Shown piece by piece: positions 1-7,555 of a DNA stretch of 49,880 nt. The stretch's first letter is position 1; the number at the start of each line of letters is the position of its first letter. The DNA is from JBBDXA01 sp040902585 (GTDB lineage: Bacteria > Planctomycetota > Phycisphaerae > Phycisphaerales > Phycisphaeraceae). A program made the position numbers and the translations under genes. Below the pieces are notes generated by a model. The model saw only the letters and a program-made list of their open reading frames with translations. It ran no database searches and was not told the origin of the DNA. The stretch spans positions 1 through 49,880 of the forward strand of contig JBBDXA010000026.1 of assembly GCA_040902585.1 (NCBI GenBank). The letters are read 5' to 3'.

Positions 1-3000
1 GCCCTGGCGCGACTGCTGGCCAAACATCATGGCTTCAAATGCACGGTGCTGTTCAACGTGAACAAGACCACGGGCGAGATCGAGGTGGGCAACTCGAACA
101 TGCCGGGCATGGAGGCCCTCGACAGCGCGGACCTGGCGGTGGTGTTCCTGCGCTTTCAGGCATTCCCGGCCGAGCAGATGAAGCACTTCGACGATTACCT
201 CAGTCGCGGCGGGCCGGTCGTCGGGCTGCGCACGGCGACCCATGCCTTCAAGATGGGCAATGACGATCCTTATGCCAAGTACTCCTACAACAGCAAGGTG
301 ACCGGCTACGAACTGGGCTTCGGCCATCAAGTCCTCGGCCAGACCTGGGTCGGACACTACGGCGCCAACCACCGGCAGAGCACGCGCATCACGATCGTGG
401 ATGAGAAAAAATCGCATCCGATCCTGCGCGGCGTGAAGGACATCTGGGTGCAGGCGGGCGGCTATGTCGGCAAACCGACCGATGGCGAGATTCTCACGAT
501 GGCGCAACCGCTCAACGGCATGACGCCCGACTCACCCGCCGATGAGAAGAAGCCGCCGATGCCTTCGGAGTGGACGCGCACTTACAAGGGCGCTTCGGGC
601 AAAGAGGGCCGCGTGTTCACCACGCTCTACGGCACATCGGAAGACATCACCAACGACGGCTATCGCCGCATGCTCGTGAACGGCTGCTTCTGGGCGCTGG
701 GCATGGAACAGGCGATCAAGGCTGACCTGAACATCGCATTCGTCGGCCCCTTCAAGCCCAACACCTTCGGCGGCGGTGCCTACGCTCGCGGCGTCAAGCC
801 GGAGATGTATGCGGGTTTTGAAAGCGTGATCCCTGCCAACAGCAACACCAAGGGCACCGCAGCTCCGAAGAAGGATGCGGGTAAGAAGCAGAACGATAAA
901 AAGGCGGCAGGCCAAAGGAATGACAAGCCTCAGGACGACAAACTTACCGCCTCGGCCTCCGCTCCGGCGACCTCGCAAGTACTCGCCGTTGACAGTGATG
1001 CTTCGCCCTTTGCCTTCAAGAAGGGCGATGTGGTCGCCATTCTCGGCAACGGCCTGCCCGATCGCATGCAGCACGATGGCTGGATGGAAACGCTCTTCCA
1101 GAGCCAGTTGCCTCAGTTGCAGTTGCGGTTCCGCAACATGAGCACCAGCGGTGACCGTCCGAATTCCTTCCCGCGCAGCAAGGGCGCGATCACCCAGGCG
1201 ACTTATCTGGAGCATGTGAAAGCGGACGTGGTCTTCGCTTTCTTCGGCTACAACGATTCGTTCGCCGGAGCTGAGAAGGCTGATGACTATCGCAAGCAAC
1301 TGGTGGACTTCGTGAAGAAGACCCAGGCTGACAAACCCAACGGCAGCAGTACTCCCCGGTTCGTCCTGTTCAGCCCGATCGCGTACGAAGACAAGAATAA
1401 TCCGAACCTTCCCGATGGCAAGGCATTCAACGCCCGGCTCGACGCCTACACCAAGGCCACCGAAGCGGCTGCCCAGGAACTGGGCGTCACTTTCGTGGAT
1501 CTGTTTCATCCTTCGCTCGCGTTCTACAAATCTTCCTCGACGCCAATGACGATCAACGGCATCCATCTGACAGCGGAAGGCAATCGGCAACTCGCGCAGG
1601 TGATCGCGCGTGCGCTACTGGGTAAACAGGTTGTCGCTGCGCCTTCGCTGGAGGCGCTGCGTGAAGCGGTGCTCGACAAGAACATGCACTGGTACAACCG
1701 TTATCGCGCTTCGGATGGCAACGATGTCTGGGGCGGCCGCTCGACTTTGAAGTTCGTCGATGGCCAGAGCAACGCCGAGGTGCTTCAGCATGAACTTTCG
1801 ATGCTGGATGTGATGACCGCGAATCGTGACCCTCGCATCTGGGCTCGGGCCGTGGGCAAGGACATCAAGATTGACGACAGCAACGTTCCCAAGCCCGTGC
1901 CCGTCAAGTCCAACGTCGGCGGTGGCAGCAAGAGTTCCAGCGCGCAGAAGGAAGGCGTTCTCACCTACATCAGTGGCGAAGAGGGTCTCAAGCACATGGC
2001 CGTCGCCAAGGGATTTAAGGTCAATCTGTTCGCGGACGAAGCTCGCTTTCCTCAGCTCGTCAACCCGGTGCAGTTGCAGGTGGACGGCAAGGGTCGGCTT
2101 TGGGCGGCAGTCTGGCCGACGTATCCCAAGTGGGAGCCGCTCAAGAAGATGAACGATGCCCTCGTCATTCTCCATGATGACAACAACGACGGCCGCGCCG
2201 ATCGCGTGACGGAATTCGCCAAGGTGCAGAATCCGCTCGGCTTCGAATTCTTCAACGGCGGCGTCGTCGTCACCTGCACCTCGGACCTGATCTATCTCAA
2301 AGACACCAACGGCGATGACGTGGCGGATGAGCGGATCATCCTGCTCCAGGGCCTGGACACATCCGACACGCATCACGGCGCCAACAACCTCATTATGGGC
2401 CCTGATGGCGCGATCTACTGGCAGAGCGGCGTCTTCATGCAGCACAACCACGAACACCCGTGGGGCCCTTCGCTTCAGACCGGCGCGTCGGCCATGTATC
2501 GCTTCGATCCGCGCCGTTTCGCCATTTCGATGCACGCGGGCAACTCCCCGAATCCGCATGGCACTTCCTTCGATCACTGGGGCTATCAGTACGCCACCGA
2601 TGGCACGGGCGGCCGGGCGTTTCAGGTGCGACCCAGCGGCAACGGCTTCAAGATGAGCGAGCTTCTGAAAAAGGAAGTCCGTCCGGTGACGGCGAGTGAA
2701 GTCGTCTCCAGCGCGAACTTTCCCGATTCGATGCAGGGCGATTTTCTCATCTGCAACGTGATCGGCTTCCTCGGCATCAAGCACTATCACCTGGAACGCA
2801 ACCCTACCACCGGTGGCGTCTGGGGCGAACCGGCAGGCGATGAACTCATCGTCACGAGAATCAATGCCGATGGCAGTAAGTCGGAAGACAAATCGCGCGG
2901 CCTGCTGATGAGCGGCGACAAAAACTTCCGTCCCTCCGACGCGGTTTTCGGCGCTGACGGCGCGCTATACGTCGCCGATTGGCACAACGCCATCATCGGT

Positions 3001-4413
3001 CACATGCAGCACAACGTGCGTGATCCCAACCGCGATCATCAACATGGCCGCGTTTACCGAGTGGTCGCCACCGGTCGGCCGTTGCAGAAAGCGGTCGCCA
3101 TCGATGGCGCGTCGATCCCGGCATTGCTCGACAATCTGAAATCTCCCGTCGATGGCATCCGCCACCGAACCCGTGTCGAGCTCAGCGAACGCAGTACGCG
3201 CGAAGTCATCGCCGCGACGCAGGTCTGGATGAAGCAGTTTGATCCCACGAAGAAGGAAGACGCCCACGCGCTGCTCGAAGCCCTGTGGGTGCATCAGCAG
3301 CACAACGTACGCAACCTCGAACTGCTGGGTCAGTTGCTCAAGTCGCCTGAGCCGCATGCCCGTTTCGCGGCGGCCACCGTTAAACACCTGTGGTTCAACG
3401 TGGGTGCCTCCCAGCGCGGCGGCATCGTCACCGAAGCCGAGGAACTGGCCTCGAAGAAGTCAGGCATCCTCTCCGACACGCCGCAGCTCACTACTATCCG
3501 CATCGCCACCGTGCCTGAGCGCATGATGTATGACGTGACTCTGCTCGCAGTGAAGCCAGGAAAGAAGATCAAGCTCACCTTTGCCAACCAGGACTTCATG
3601 CCGCACAACATCCTGCTGGTAAAGCCCGGCAAGGCCAACGAAGTTGGCGAGAAGGCGATCGCCTTGGGTGCCAAGGGATTCGATGTGAACTATGTGCCGG
3701 ACAGCACGGACATCATCTGGGCCAGCAGGCTCGTCGACTACCGCATGGAACAGGTGATCGAATTCACCTCGCCGAGTGAGCCCGGTATCTATCCCTATCT
3801 CTGTTCGTTCCCCGGACACCACCTCATCATGCGCGGCGAACTCGTCGTCGCCGAGAACCCGGAGGAGTACCTCGCGAAGAATCCCAGGCCCGCAGTCAAG
3901 ATTACCGAGTGGAAACTCGCCGATCTCGCCGACGATTTGAAGCGAGTGGACCAGCACCGAAGCTTTGCCAACGGCAAGCAACTCTTCACAGCACTTGCCT
4001 GTGCCCAGTGCCATCAACTGGGCAATGAGGGCGCCGCCTTCGGACCGAACCTTGATGACGTCGTCAAGAAATACAAAGGCGACGGCAAGACGGTGTTGCA
4101 GGAGATTCTCGATCCGTCCCGTGTGATCGAGGACAAGTTCCGGAACCTGTTCCTGGTGCTTGAGGACGACAATCCCGTTTCGGGGCTGATCGTTTCCGAG
4201 GATCAGACAACCGTGACAATTCAATCCGGACCGACGGCAGCGCAGTTACATAAGATCGCCAAGAGCAATATTGCGGCACGCCGTCCGTCCGCTCTCTCCA
4301 TCATGCCGGCCGGCCTGCTCAACACGCTGGACAAGGAACAGATTCTCGATCTGCTTGCGTATCTGCTTGCTGGGGGAAACGCCGATCACCCAGCCTTCCA
4401 ACACAAACATTGA
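1..4413 (+). CDS. Multidomain PVC-type oxidoreductase: ThuA-like, SGNH-like, beta-propeller, HEAT, cupredoxin, cytochrome c (5' end outside window)
   Basis: The reading frame is open from base 1, so the start and any signal peptide lie upstream; 1470 codons are visible. Counting from base 1: a ThuA-like domain (about 1-285), a Lys/Gln/Asp-rich linker (290-330), an SGNH-hydrolase-like domain (340-540), a PVC-type membrane-bound dehydrogenase beta-propeller (about 655-1020, opening YISGEEGLKHM), a HEAT-like helical part (1040-1140), an azurin-like copper domain (1175-1290) and a C-terminal cytochrome c with CAQCH at 1334-1338. The copper domain has PHN (His1202) and Cys1268-x4-His1273-x3-Met1277, the classic type 1 copper spacing. 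The SGNH part lacks the nucleophile: its first block reads ILGNGL instead of GDS. The family acts outside the cytoplasmic membrane, probably oxidising sugars or alcohols and passing electrons through copper and heme. Substrate unknown. Domain calls are firm; the electron path is inference. Confidence 0.9.
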   Translation, partial: ALARLLAKHHGFKCTVLFNVNKTTGEIEVGNSNMPGMEALDSADLAVVFLRFQAFPAEQMKHFDDYLSRGGPVVGLRTATHAFKMGNDDPYAKYSYNSKVTGYELGFGHQVLGQTWVGHYGANHRQSTRITIVDEKKSHPILRGVKDIWVQAGGYVGKPTDGEILTMAQPLNGMTPDSPADEKKPPMPSEWTRTYKGASGKEGRVFTTLYGTSEDITNDGYRRMLVNGCFWALGMEQAIKADLNIAFVGPFKPNTFGGGAYARGVKPEMYAGFESVIPANSNTKGTAAPKKDAGKKQNDKKAAGQRNDKPQDDKLTASASAPATSQVLAVDSDASPFAFKKGDVVAILGNGLPDRMQHDGWMETLFQSQLPQLQLRFRNMSTSGDRPNSFPRSKGAITQATYLEHVKADVVFAFFGYNDSFAGAEKADDYRKQLVDFVKKTQADKPNGSSTPRFVLFSPIAYEDKNNPNLPDGKAFNARLDAYTKATEAAAQELGVTFVDLFHPSLAFYKSSSTPMTINGIHLTAEGNRQLAQVIARALLGKQVVAAPSLEALREAVLDKNMHWYNRYRASDGNDVWGGRSTLKFVDGQSNAEVLQHELSMLDVMTANRDPRIWARAVGKDIKIDDSNVPKPVPVKSNVGGGSKSSSAQKEGVLTYISGEEGLKHMAVAKGFKVNLFADEARFPQLVNPVQLQVDGKGRLWAAVWPTYPKWEPLKKMNDALVILHDDNNDGRADRVTEFAKVQNPLGFEFFNGGVVVTCTSDLIYLKDTNGDDVADERIILLQGLDTSDTHHGANNLIMGPDGAIYWQSGVFMQHNHEHPWGPSLQTGASAMYRFDPRRFAISMHAGNSPNPHGTSFDHWGYQYATDGTGGRAFQVRPSGNGFKMSELLKKEVRPVTASEVVSSANFPDSMQGDFLICNVIGFLGIKHYHLERNPTTGGVWGEPAGDELIVTRINADGSKSEDKSRGLLMSGDKNFRPSDAVFGADGALYVADWHNAIIGHMQHNVRDPNRDHQHGRVYRVVATGRPLQKAVAIDGASIPALLDNLKSPVDGIRHRTRVELSERSTREVIAATQVWMKQFDPTKKEDAHALLEALWVHQQHNVRNLELLGQLLKSPEPHARFAAATVKHLWFNVGASQRGGIVTEAEELASKKSGILSDTPQLTTIRIATVPERMMYDVTLLAVKPGKKIKLTFANQDFMPHNILLVKPGKANEVGEKAIALGAKGFDVNYVPDSTDIIWASRLVDYRMEQVIEFTSPSEPGIYPYLCSFPGHHLIMRGELVVAENPEEYLAKNPRPAVKITEWKLADLADDLKRVDQHRSFANGKQLFTALACAQCHQLGNEGAAFGPNLDDVVKKYKGDGKTVLQEILDPSRVIEDKFRNLFLVLEDDNPVSGLIVSEDQTTVTIQSGPTAAQLHKIAKSNIAARRPSALSIMPAGLLNTLDKEQILDLLAYLLAGGNADHPAFQHKH

Positions 4414-4599
4414 TTCGGGAAATACTGCTGTCTCATCACCTGACTTCCCCGGAATGCTTGGGGCAGGATTTCAGCATGAGGTCAGCCAGGAAGTGAGTTC
4501 TCTTGCAACGGATTCACAGTAACCATCGCTGGTAAAGAATCGGAAGGCGATCTGGCGATTCTACACCGAAGCATTCGGTTTCGATGCCAGCCCGCCGAG

Positions 4600-4827
4600 A
4601 CGACCGACGCGGGCTACAACGCGGGCGGCGCGCCGTTCCGTCTCGCAGGCACCGGGCTCTCCAGCGAGATCGGCGCGGAGATCGACCTGCTCATCCGCTA
4701 CCAGTTCGACAAGCACACCGAGTTCCAGCTCGGCTACAGCCACTTCTTCGCGGGCCAGAACATCAAGCAGACCGGCCCGGCGAAGGATTTCGACTTCCTC
4801 TATGTCGCAGTGCAGTACATGTTCTGA
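4600..4827 (+). pseudogene. C-terminal remnant of an alginate-export family outer-membrane porin
   Basis: A frame with no usable start encodes about 75 residues ending at the TGA at 4825-4827. It contains EIGAEIDLLIRYQFDKHTEF, then LGYSHFFAGQNIKQTGP and ends DFDFLYVAVQYMF with a terminal aromatic residue. Alternating hydrophobic strands, the GYSHFFAG turn and the final Phe match the last strands of alginate-export (AlgE-like) beta-barrels found in planctomycetes. The family's usual 400-500 residues are missing upstream, where the frame runs into unrelated sequence. It is therefore a fragment, either a true pseudogene or an assembly join. Assignment is by recalled family pattern, not a search. 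Confidence 0.65.
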
Positions 4828-4835
4828 TCCGGCGT

Positions 4836-4871
4836 CGCCCGCCGGCGCGTGAGTGACCGCGCCGGCAGGCG
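4836..4871. terminator. Strong GC hairpin, probable terminator
   Basis: CGCCCGCCGGCGCG at 4836-4849 pairs with CGCGCCGGCAGGCG at 4858-4871, a 14-bp stem with one mismatch and an 8-base loop. It lies 8 bp after the stop of the porin remnant and 47 bp beyond the stop of the minus-strand operon, so it could end transcription from either side. There is no clear T-tract, so Rho-independent action is not certain. Confidence 0.55.
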
Positions 4872-4918
4872 AGGCGGTTGAATGAATGTTTGTCAGCGCC
4901 ATTCCCCACGCCTTCATG

Positions 4919-6151
4919 CTACTCCCGGCCGTAGAACCCTTCTTCCTTGGGAAGATCGCCGACAGGCCAGGTGGCGGGGAAGAAGCGAATTACTTTCTTC
5001 GGCCGAAACCCTTCGAGCAGGATGCCGCACTGCACCTGAATCTGAACGCCGCTCGATCCGGGTTGGGCGGTGATTTTTTCGATCTTCAGAATGTTGCCGC
5101 CCTTGCGATCATTGACCTGGTCATAAGTCATCAGGCTTTCGCGGGCGACGCAGATATTTCCCTTCGGCGAGAGGTTGCCGGCGTTGTACTCCTGCGTCGG
5201 CCAGCCGAGCGGTTTCGGATTGGGCAGGGGCAGCTCTTTGAACAACTCAGGATCGACGCTGTCGAAGAAGGTGATGGTGACGACTCGCTTCTTGTCATCG
5301 ACGGCTGTGACAAAACCGGGTAAGCCATGGTCGCGGATGTGATCGCGATGGCGCTCGCGCTGACGAGCGGCGGCCTGTTGCCGGCTCGCCTCGTCAAGCC
5401 AGATCGCCGTGACCCGTCCTTTTCCAAAGAGCGTCGCCCATGTCAGATTCATCTGCACCTGCTGGCCGGGCTTGATGTCCTTGAGCGTCGCGAATCCATT
5501 GCCTTGAAACACCGTCGTCGATGCCTGCAAGTCGAACGAGATCGGTTCGCCGGCCTTCTTGCCATCCTGTTGCAGCGTAGCGGTGAGTTTCTTCTCGGTC
5601 AGGTCTACGGTGTCGATCTTCCAGGTCTGATTCTGTCGGGTGTGGTGGGAGAATTCATCTTCCAGTCGAAGGCAGCGCGTGAAGTCAACGTCCAATGACT
5701 GGCGGGTGGAGTTGTTCCTCGGTTGAACGCGGCCGTTCTTGATCGTCCAGATGCGGTCCTGCTCGGGCCGCTGGTAGAACCAGCCGTGAAGGTGAGTACC
5801 CAATGGAATATCCTTCAGGTCGGCGGGCGCGCCGTGGTAGTAGATCGAACCGTAAGGGAGCATTGCCGCGTCGATGGGGTAGTCGCCGTTGCCGCGTTCA
5901 TCGTTGCGATCGCCGCGGAGGGTGAATGTCCGTTCGAGATGATCGACCTTGATAAGTTCACCCGAGACATAATGAGCCGAGTTTTCAGGCGGAAACTCGC
6001 CATCGACGAGTTGAAACCAGGGCAGGCTTTTGTCCGCGCTGTCGTCGGTTCGATACTTCAGGGTTTCCTGTGCGCGAGCCATCCCGCACAGCAGTGAGAG
6101 ATAGATCGACAACAGGATTCGCGTTCGTGGCATCATGATTGAAACTCTCAT
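4919..6151 (-). CDS. Exported protein of unknown function, third gene of the DUF1592/DUF1552 operon
   Basis: Encodes 410 residues. The N-terminus (MRVSIMMPRTRILLSIYLSL, with an Ala-x-Ala-like AQ end near residue 28) is a Sec-type signal peptide, so the protein should act outside the cytoplasmic membrane. I do not recognise the family. It appears rich in beta structure, with three similar stretches of the kind SGELIKVDHLERTFTLRG, VDLTEKKLTATLQ and VTAVDDKKRVVTITFF, each followed by a xxGxxxxxxL-type segment; this suggests repeated small beta-barrel modules. No heme, metal or catalytic motif stands out. It starts 9 bp after the DUF1552 gene and is surely co-transcribed with it. Alternative starts are Met6 and Met7. 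Confidence 0.8.
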   Translation of the reverse strand: MRVSIMMPRTRILLSIYLSLLCGMARAQETLKYRTDDSADKSLPWFQLVDGEFPPENSAHYVSGELIKVDHLERTFTLRGDRNDERGNGDYPIDAAMLPYGSIYYHGAPADLKDIPLGTHLHGWFYQRPEQDRIWTIKNGRVQPRNNSTRQSLDVDFTRCLRLEDEFSHHTRQNQTWKIDTVDLTEKKLTATLQQDGKKAGEPISFDLQASTTVFQGNGFATLKDIKPGQQVQMNLTWATLFGKGRVTAIWLDEASRQQAAARQRERHRDHIRDHGLPGFVTAVDDKKRVVTITFFDSVDPELFKELPLPNPKPLGWPTQEYNAGNLSPKGNICVARESLMTYDQVNDRKGGNILKIEKITAQPGSSGVQIQVQCGILLEGFRPKKVIRFFPATWPVGDLPKEEGFYGRE

Positions 6152-6160
6152 TGCGGCTGA

Positions 6161-7540
6161 TCACTTAACGATCTGGGAAATAGTTCCGACGCTGTCCTGG
6201 AATTTTTCGACTTCGACATCGGATCGATGCAGCATGGTGAGCAGCAAGTTGCTCAGTCGCGCGTTGCTGTCCACCGGGCGGCCGCAGATTTTGTAGTGCT
6301 CATTCGCCTCAGCCATGTTGTATTGCTTGATGGCGGGGAGATTGAAGTCAACGTGCTGGCCGTGCTTCGCGCCGAGTGCCTTGCCGCCGGCGTAGAGCGT
6401 GGGCAGGTTGGCGTTGCCGTGACTGTGGCCGTAGGCCATGCCGCTGCCCCAGAGGACTTGCGTGGTATCGAGCAGGCTGCCGTCGTTGTCCTTGTGAGCC
6501 TTGAGTTGATCGAGGAAGTAGCTGAACTGTTCGACGAGGAAGGTATCGGTTGCGGTCAGTCGCCGGAGCTGTTCGGGATCGCCGTTATGGTGTGACAGTC
6601 CGTGGCGAGCCTGGGAGATGCCGATGTCAGGAATCGCGCCGCCGTTGGCTTCGCTACAGATCATGCAGGTGATCACTCGCGTCATGTCGGTGCGAAGGGC
6701 GAGCACCATCAGGTCGAAGAACAGGCGGTGGTAATCGCGCACTTTGTTCATATCCATTCGGCGCGTGTACCGTTCGACATCAGACTTATCGATGGTCGGC
6801 TTGGGAACATCGAGCCAGGCGCTGGCGCGCTGCGTCCGCACTTCGACCTGCCGCAGCGCCGTGAGGTATTCATCGAGCTTGTTGCGATCTTCAGAGCCGA
6901 GTTGTTTGTTCACTCGGCCGGCGTCATTGAGCACAGCATCGAGAATGCTGCCGCGCCGCGCCAGCCTGCGGCGCACCGCTTCCTTGCCGCCGCGTTCCTC
7001 GCCGAAGAGCCGGTTGAAAATCGAGGACACATTGCGCTCCGCGGGAATCTGAATGCCGTCACGGGACCACGCCAGCGAGTAGCCTTCGATCGCCAGTTCG
7101 AGTGAGGGATAGCGCGTTGATTTTCCCTGCACTTCCGCCATGAGTTGGTCGGCTGAGACGGAGTTGCGAAACGCGCCGCCGTTGCCTGGCACATTCGCAC
7201 CTGTCAACCAGACCTTGTCGCAGTTGTGATGTTTGCCCAGCACCTGGGGATGGTGCAGACCGCTGATCGGCGTGATCTCACCGCGATGACGTTCGAGCGA
7301 CTTCAGTGGCGATGTGAGCTCATAATCCTTGCCCGCCTTTTGAATCTGCCAGGTGAGCGTGTTCACACCGTTGGGGATGTAAAGGAACACGCTCCGCTTC
7401 GGCGGTGTCGGCGTGGGAAGGGCGGCCGCGAAGGCGCGCGGCAGATGCATGCATTCCAACATCGGCAGGGCGATGCACGCTCCCAGACCGCGAAGCACGT
7501 GGCGACGATTCAGAAGCGGTTGATTGCGTTTGATGTTCAT
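6161..7540 (-). CDS. DUF1552 domain protein with Tat-type signal
   Basis: Encodes 459 residues. The N-terminus has a twin-arginine motif (NRRHVLRGLG, Arg12-Arg13) followed by the hydrophobic stretch ACIALPMLECM, so export in folded form is likely. The rest matches DUF1552: FLYIPNGVNT near residue 50, ISGLHHPQ near 90, the HNCDKVWLTG block and a C-terminal NLLLTMLHR region. The family resembles DUF1501 and sulfatase-like alpha/beta proteins; its activity is not established. It lies 15 bp after the DUF1592 gene. DUF1592 and DUF1552 genes form an almost invariant pair in planctomycetes, and the two proteins are thought to work together at the cell surface on an unknown, probably polymeric, substrate. 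Confidence 0.9.
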   Translation of the reverse strand: MNIKRNQPLLNRRHVLRGLGACIALPMLECMHLPRAFAAALPTPTPPKRSVFLYIPNGVNTLTWQIQKAGKDYELTSPLKSLERHRGEITPISGLHHPQVLGKHHNCDKVWLTGANVPGNGGAFRNSVSADQLMAEVQGKSTRYPSLELAIEGYSLAWSRDGIQIPAERNVSSIFNRLFGEERGGKEAVRRRLARRGSILDAVLNDAGRVNKQLGSEDRNKLDEYLTALRQVEVRTQRASAWLDVPKPTIDKSDVERYTRRMDMNKVRDYHRLFFDLMVLALRTDMTRVITCMICSEANGGAIPDIGISQARHGLSHHNGDPEQLRRLTATDTFLVEQFSYFLDQLKAHKDNDGSLLDTTQVLWGSGMAYGHSHGNANLPTLYAGGKALGAKHGQHVDFNLPAIKQYNMAEANEHYKICGRPVDSNARLSNLLLTMLHRSDVEVEKFQDSVGTISQIVK

Positions 7541-7555
7541 GTGTCGTCACCCGTT

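Larger units (their letters stand above)
4414..4918. other. Gene-remnant region between convergent genes
   Basis: About 500 bp with no intact gene. In frame 2 the stretch 4556-4582 reads RFYTEAFGF, a phrase typical of the N-terminal part of VOC/glyoxalase-fold proteins, but it breaks off after a few codons. A different frame from about 4600 carries the end of an outer-membrane porin, annotated separately. A hairpin at 4836-4871 closes the region. The patchwork suggests decay, insertion-deletion events or an assembly join. The VOC suggestion rests on nine residues only. Confidence 0.5.
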
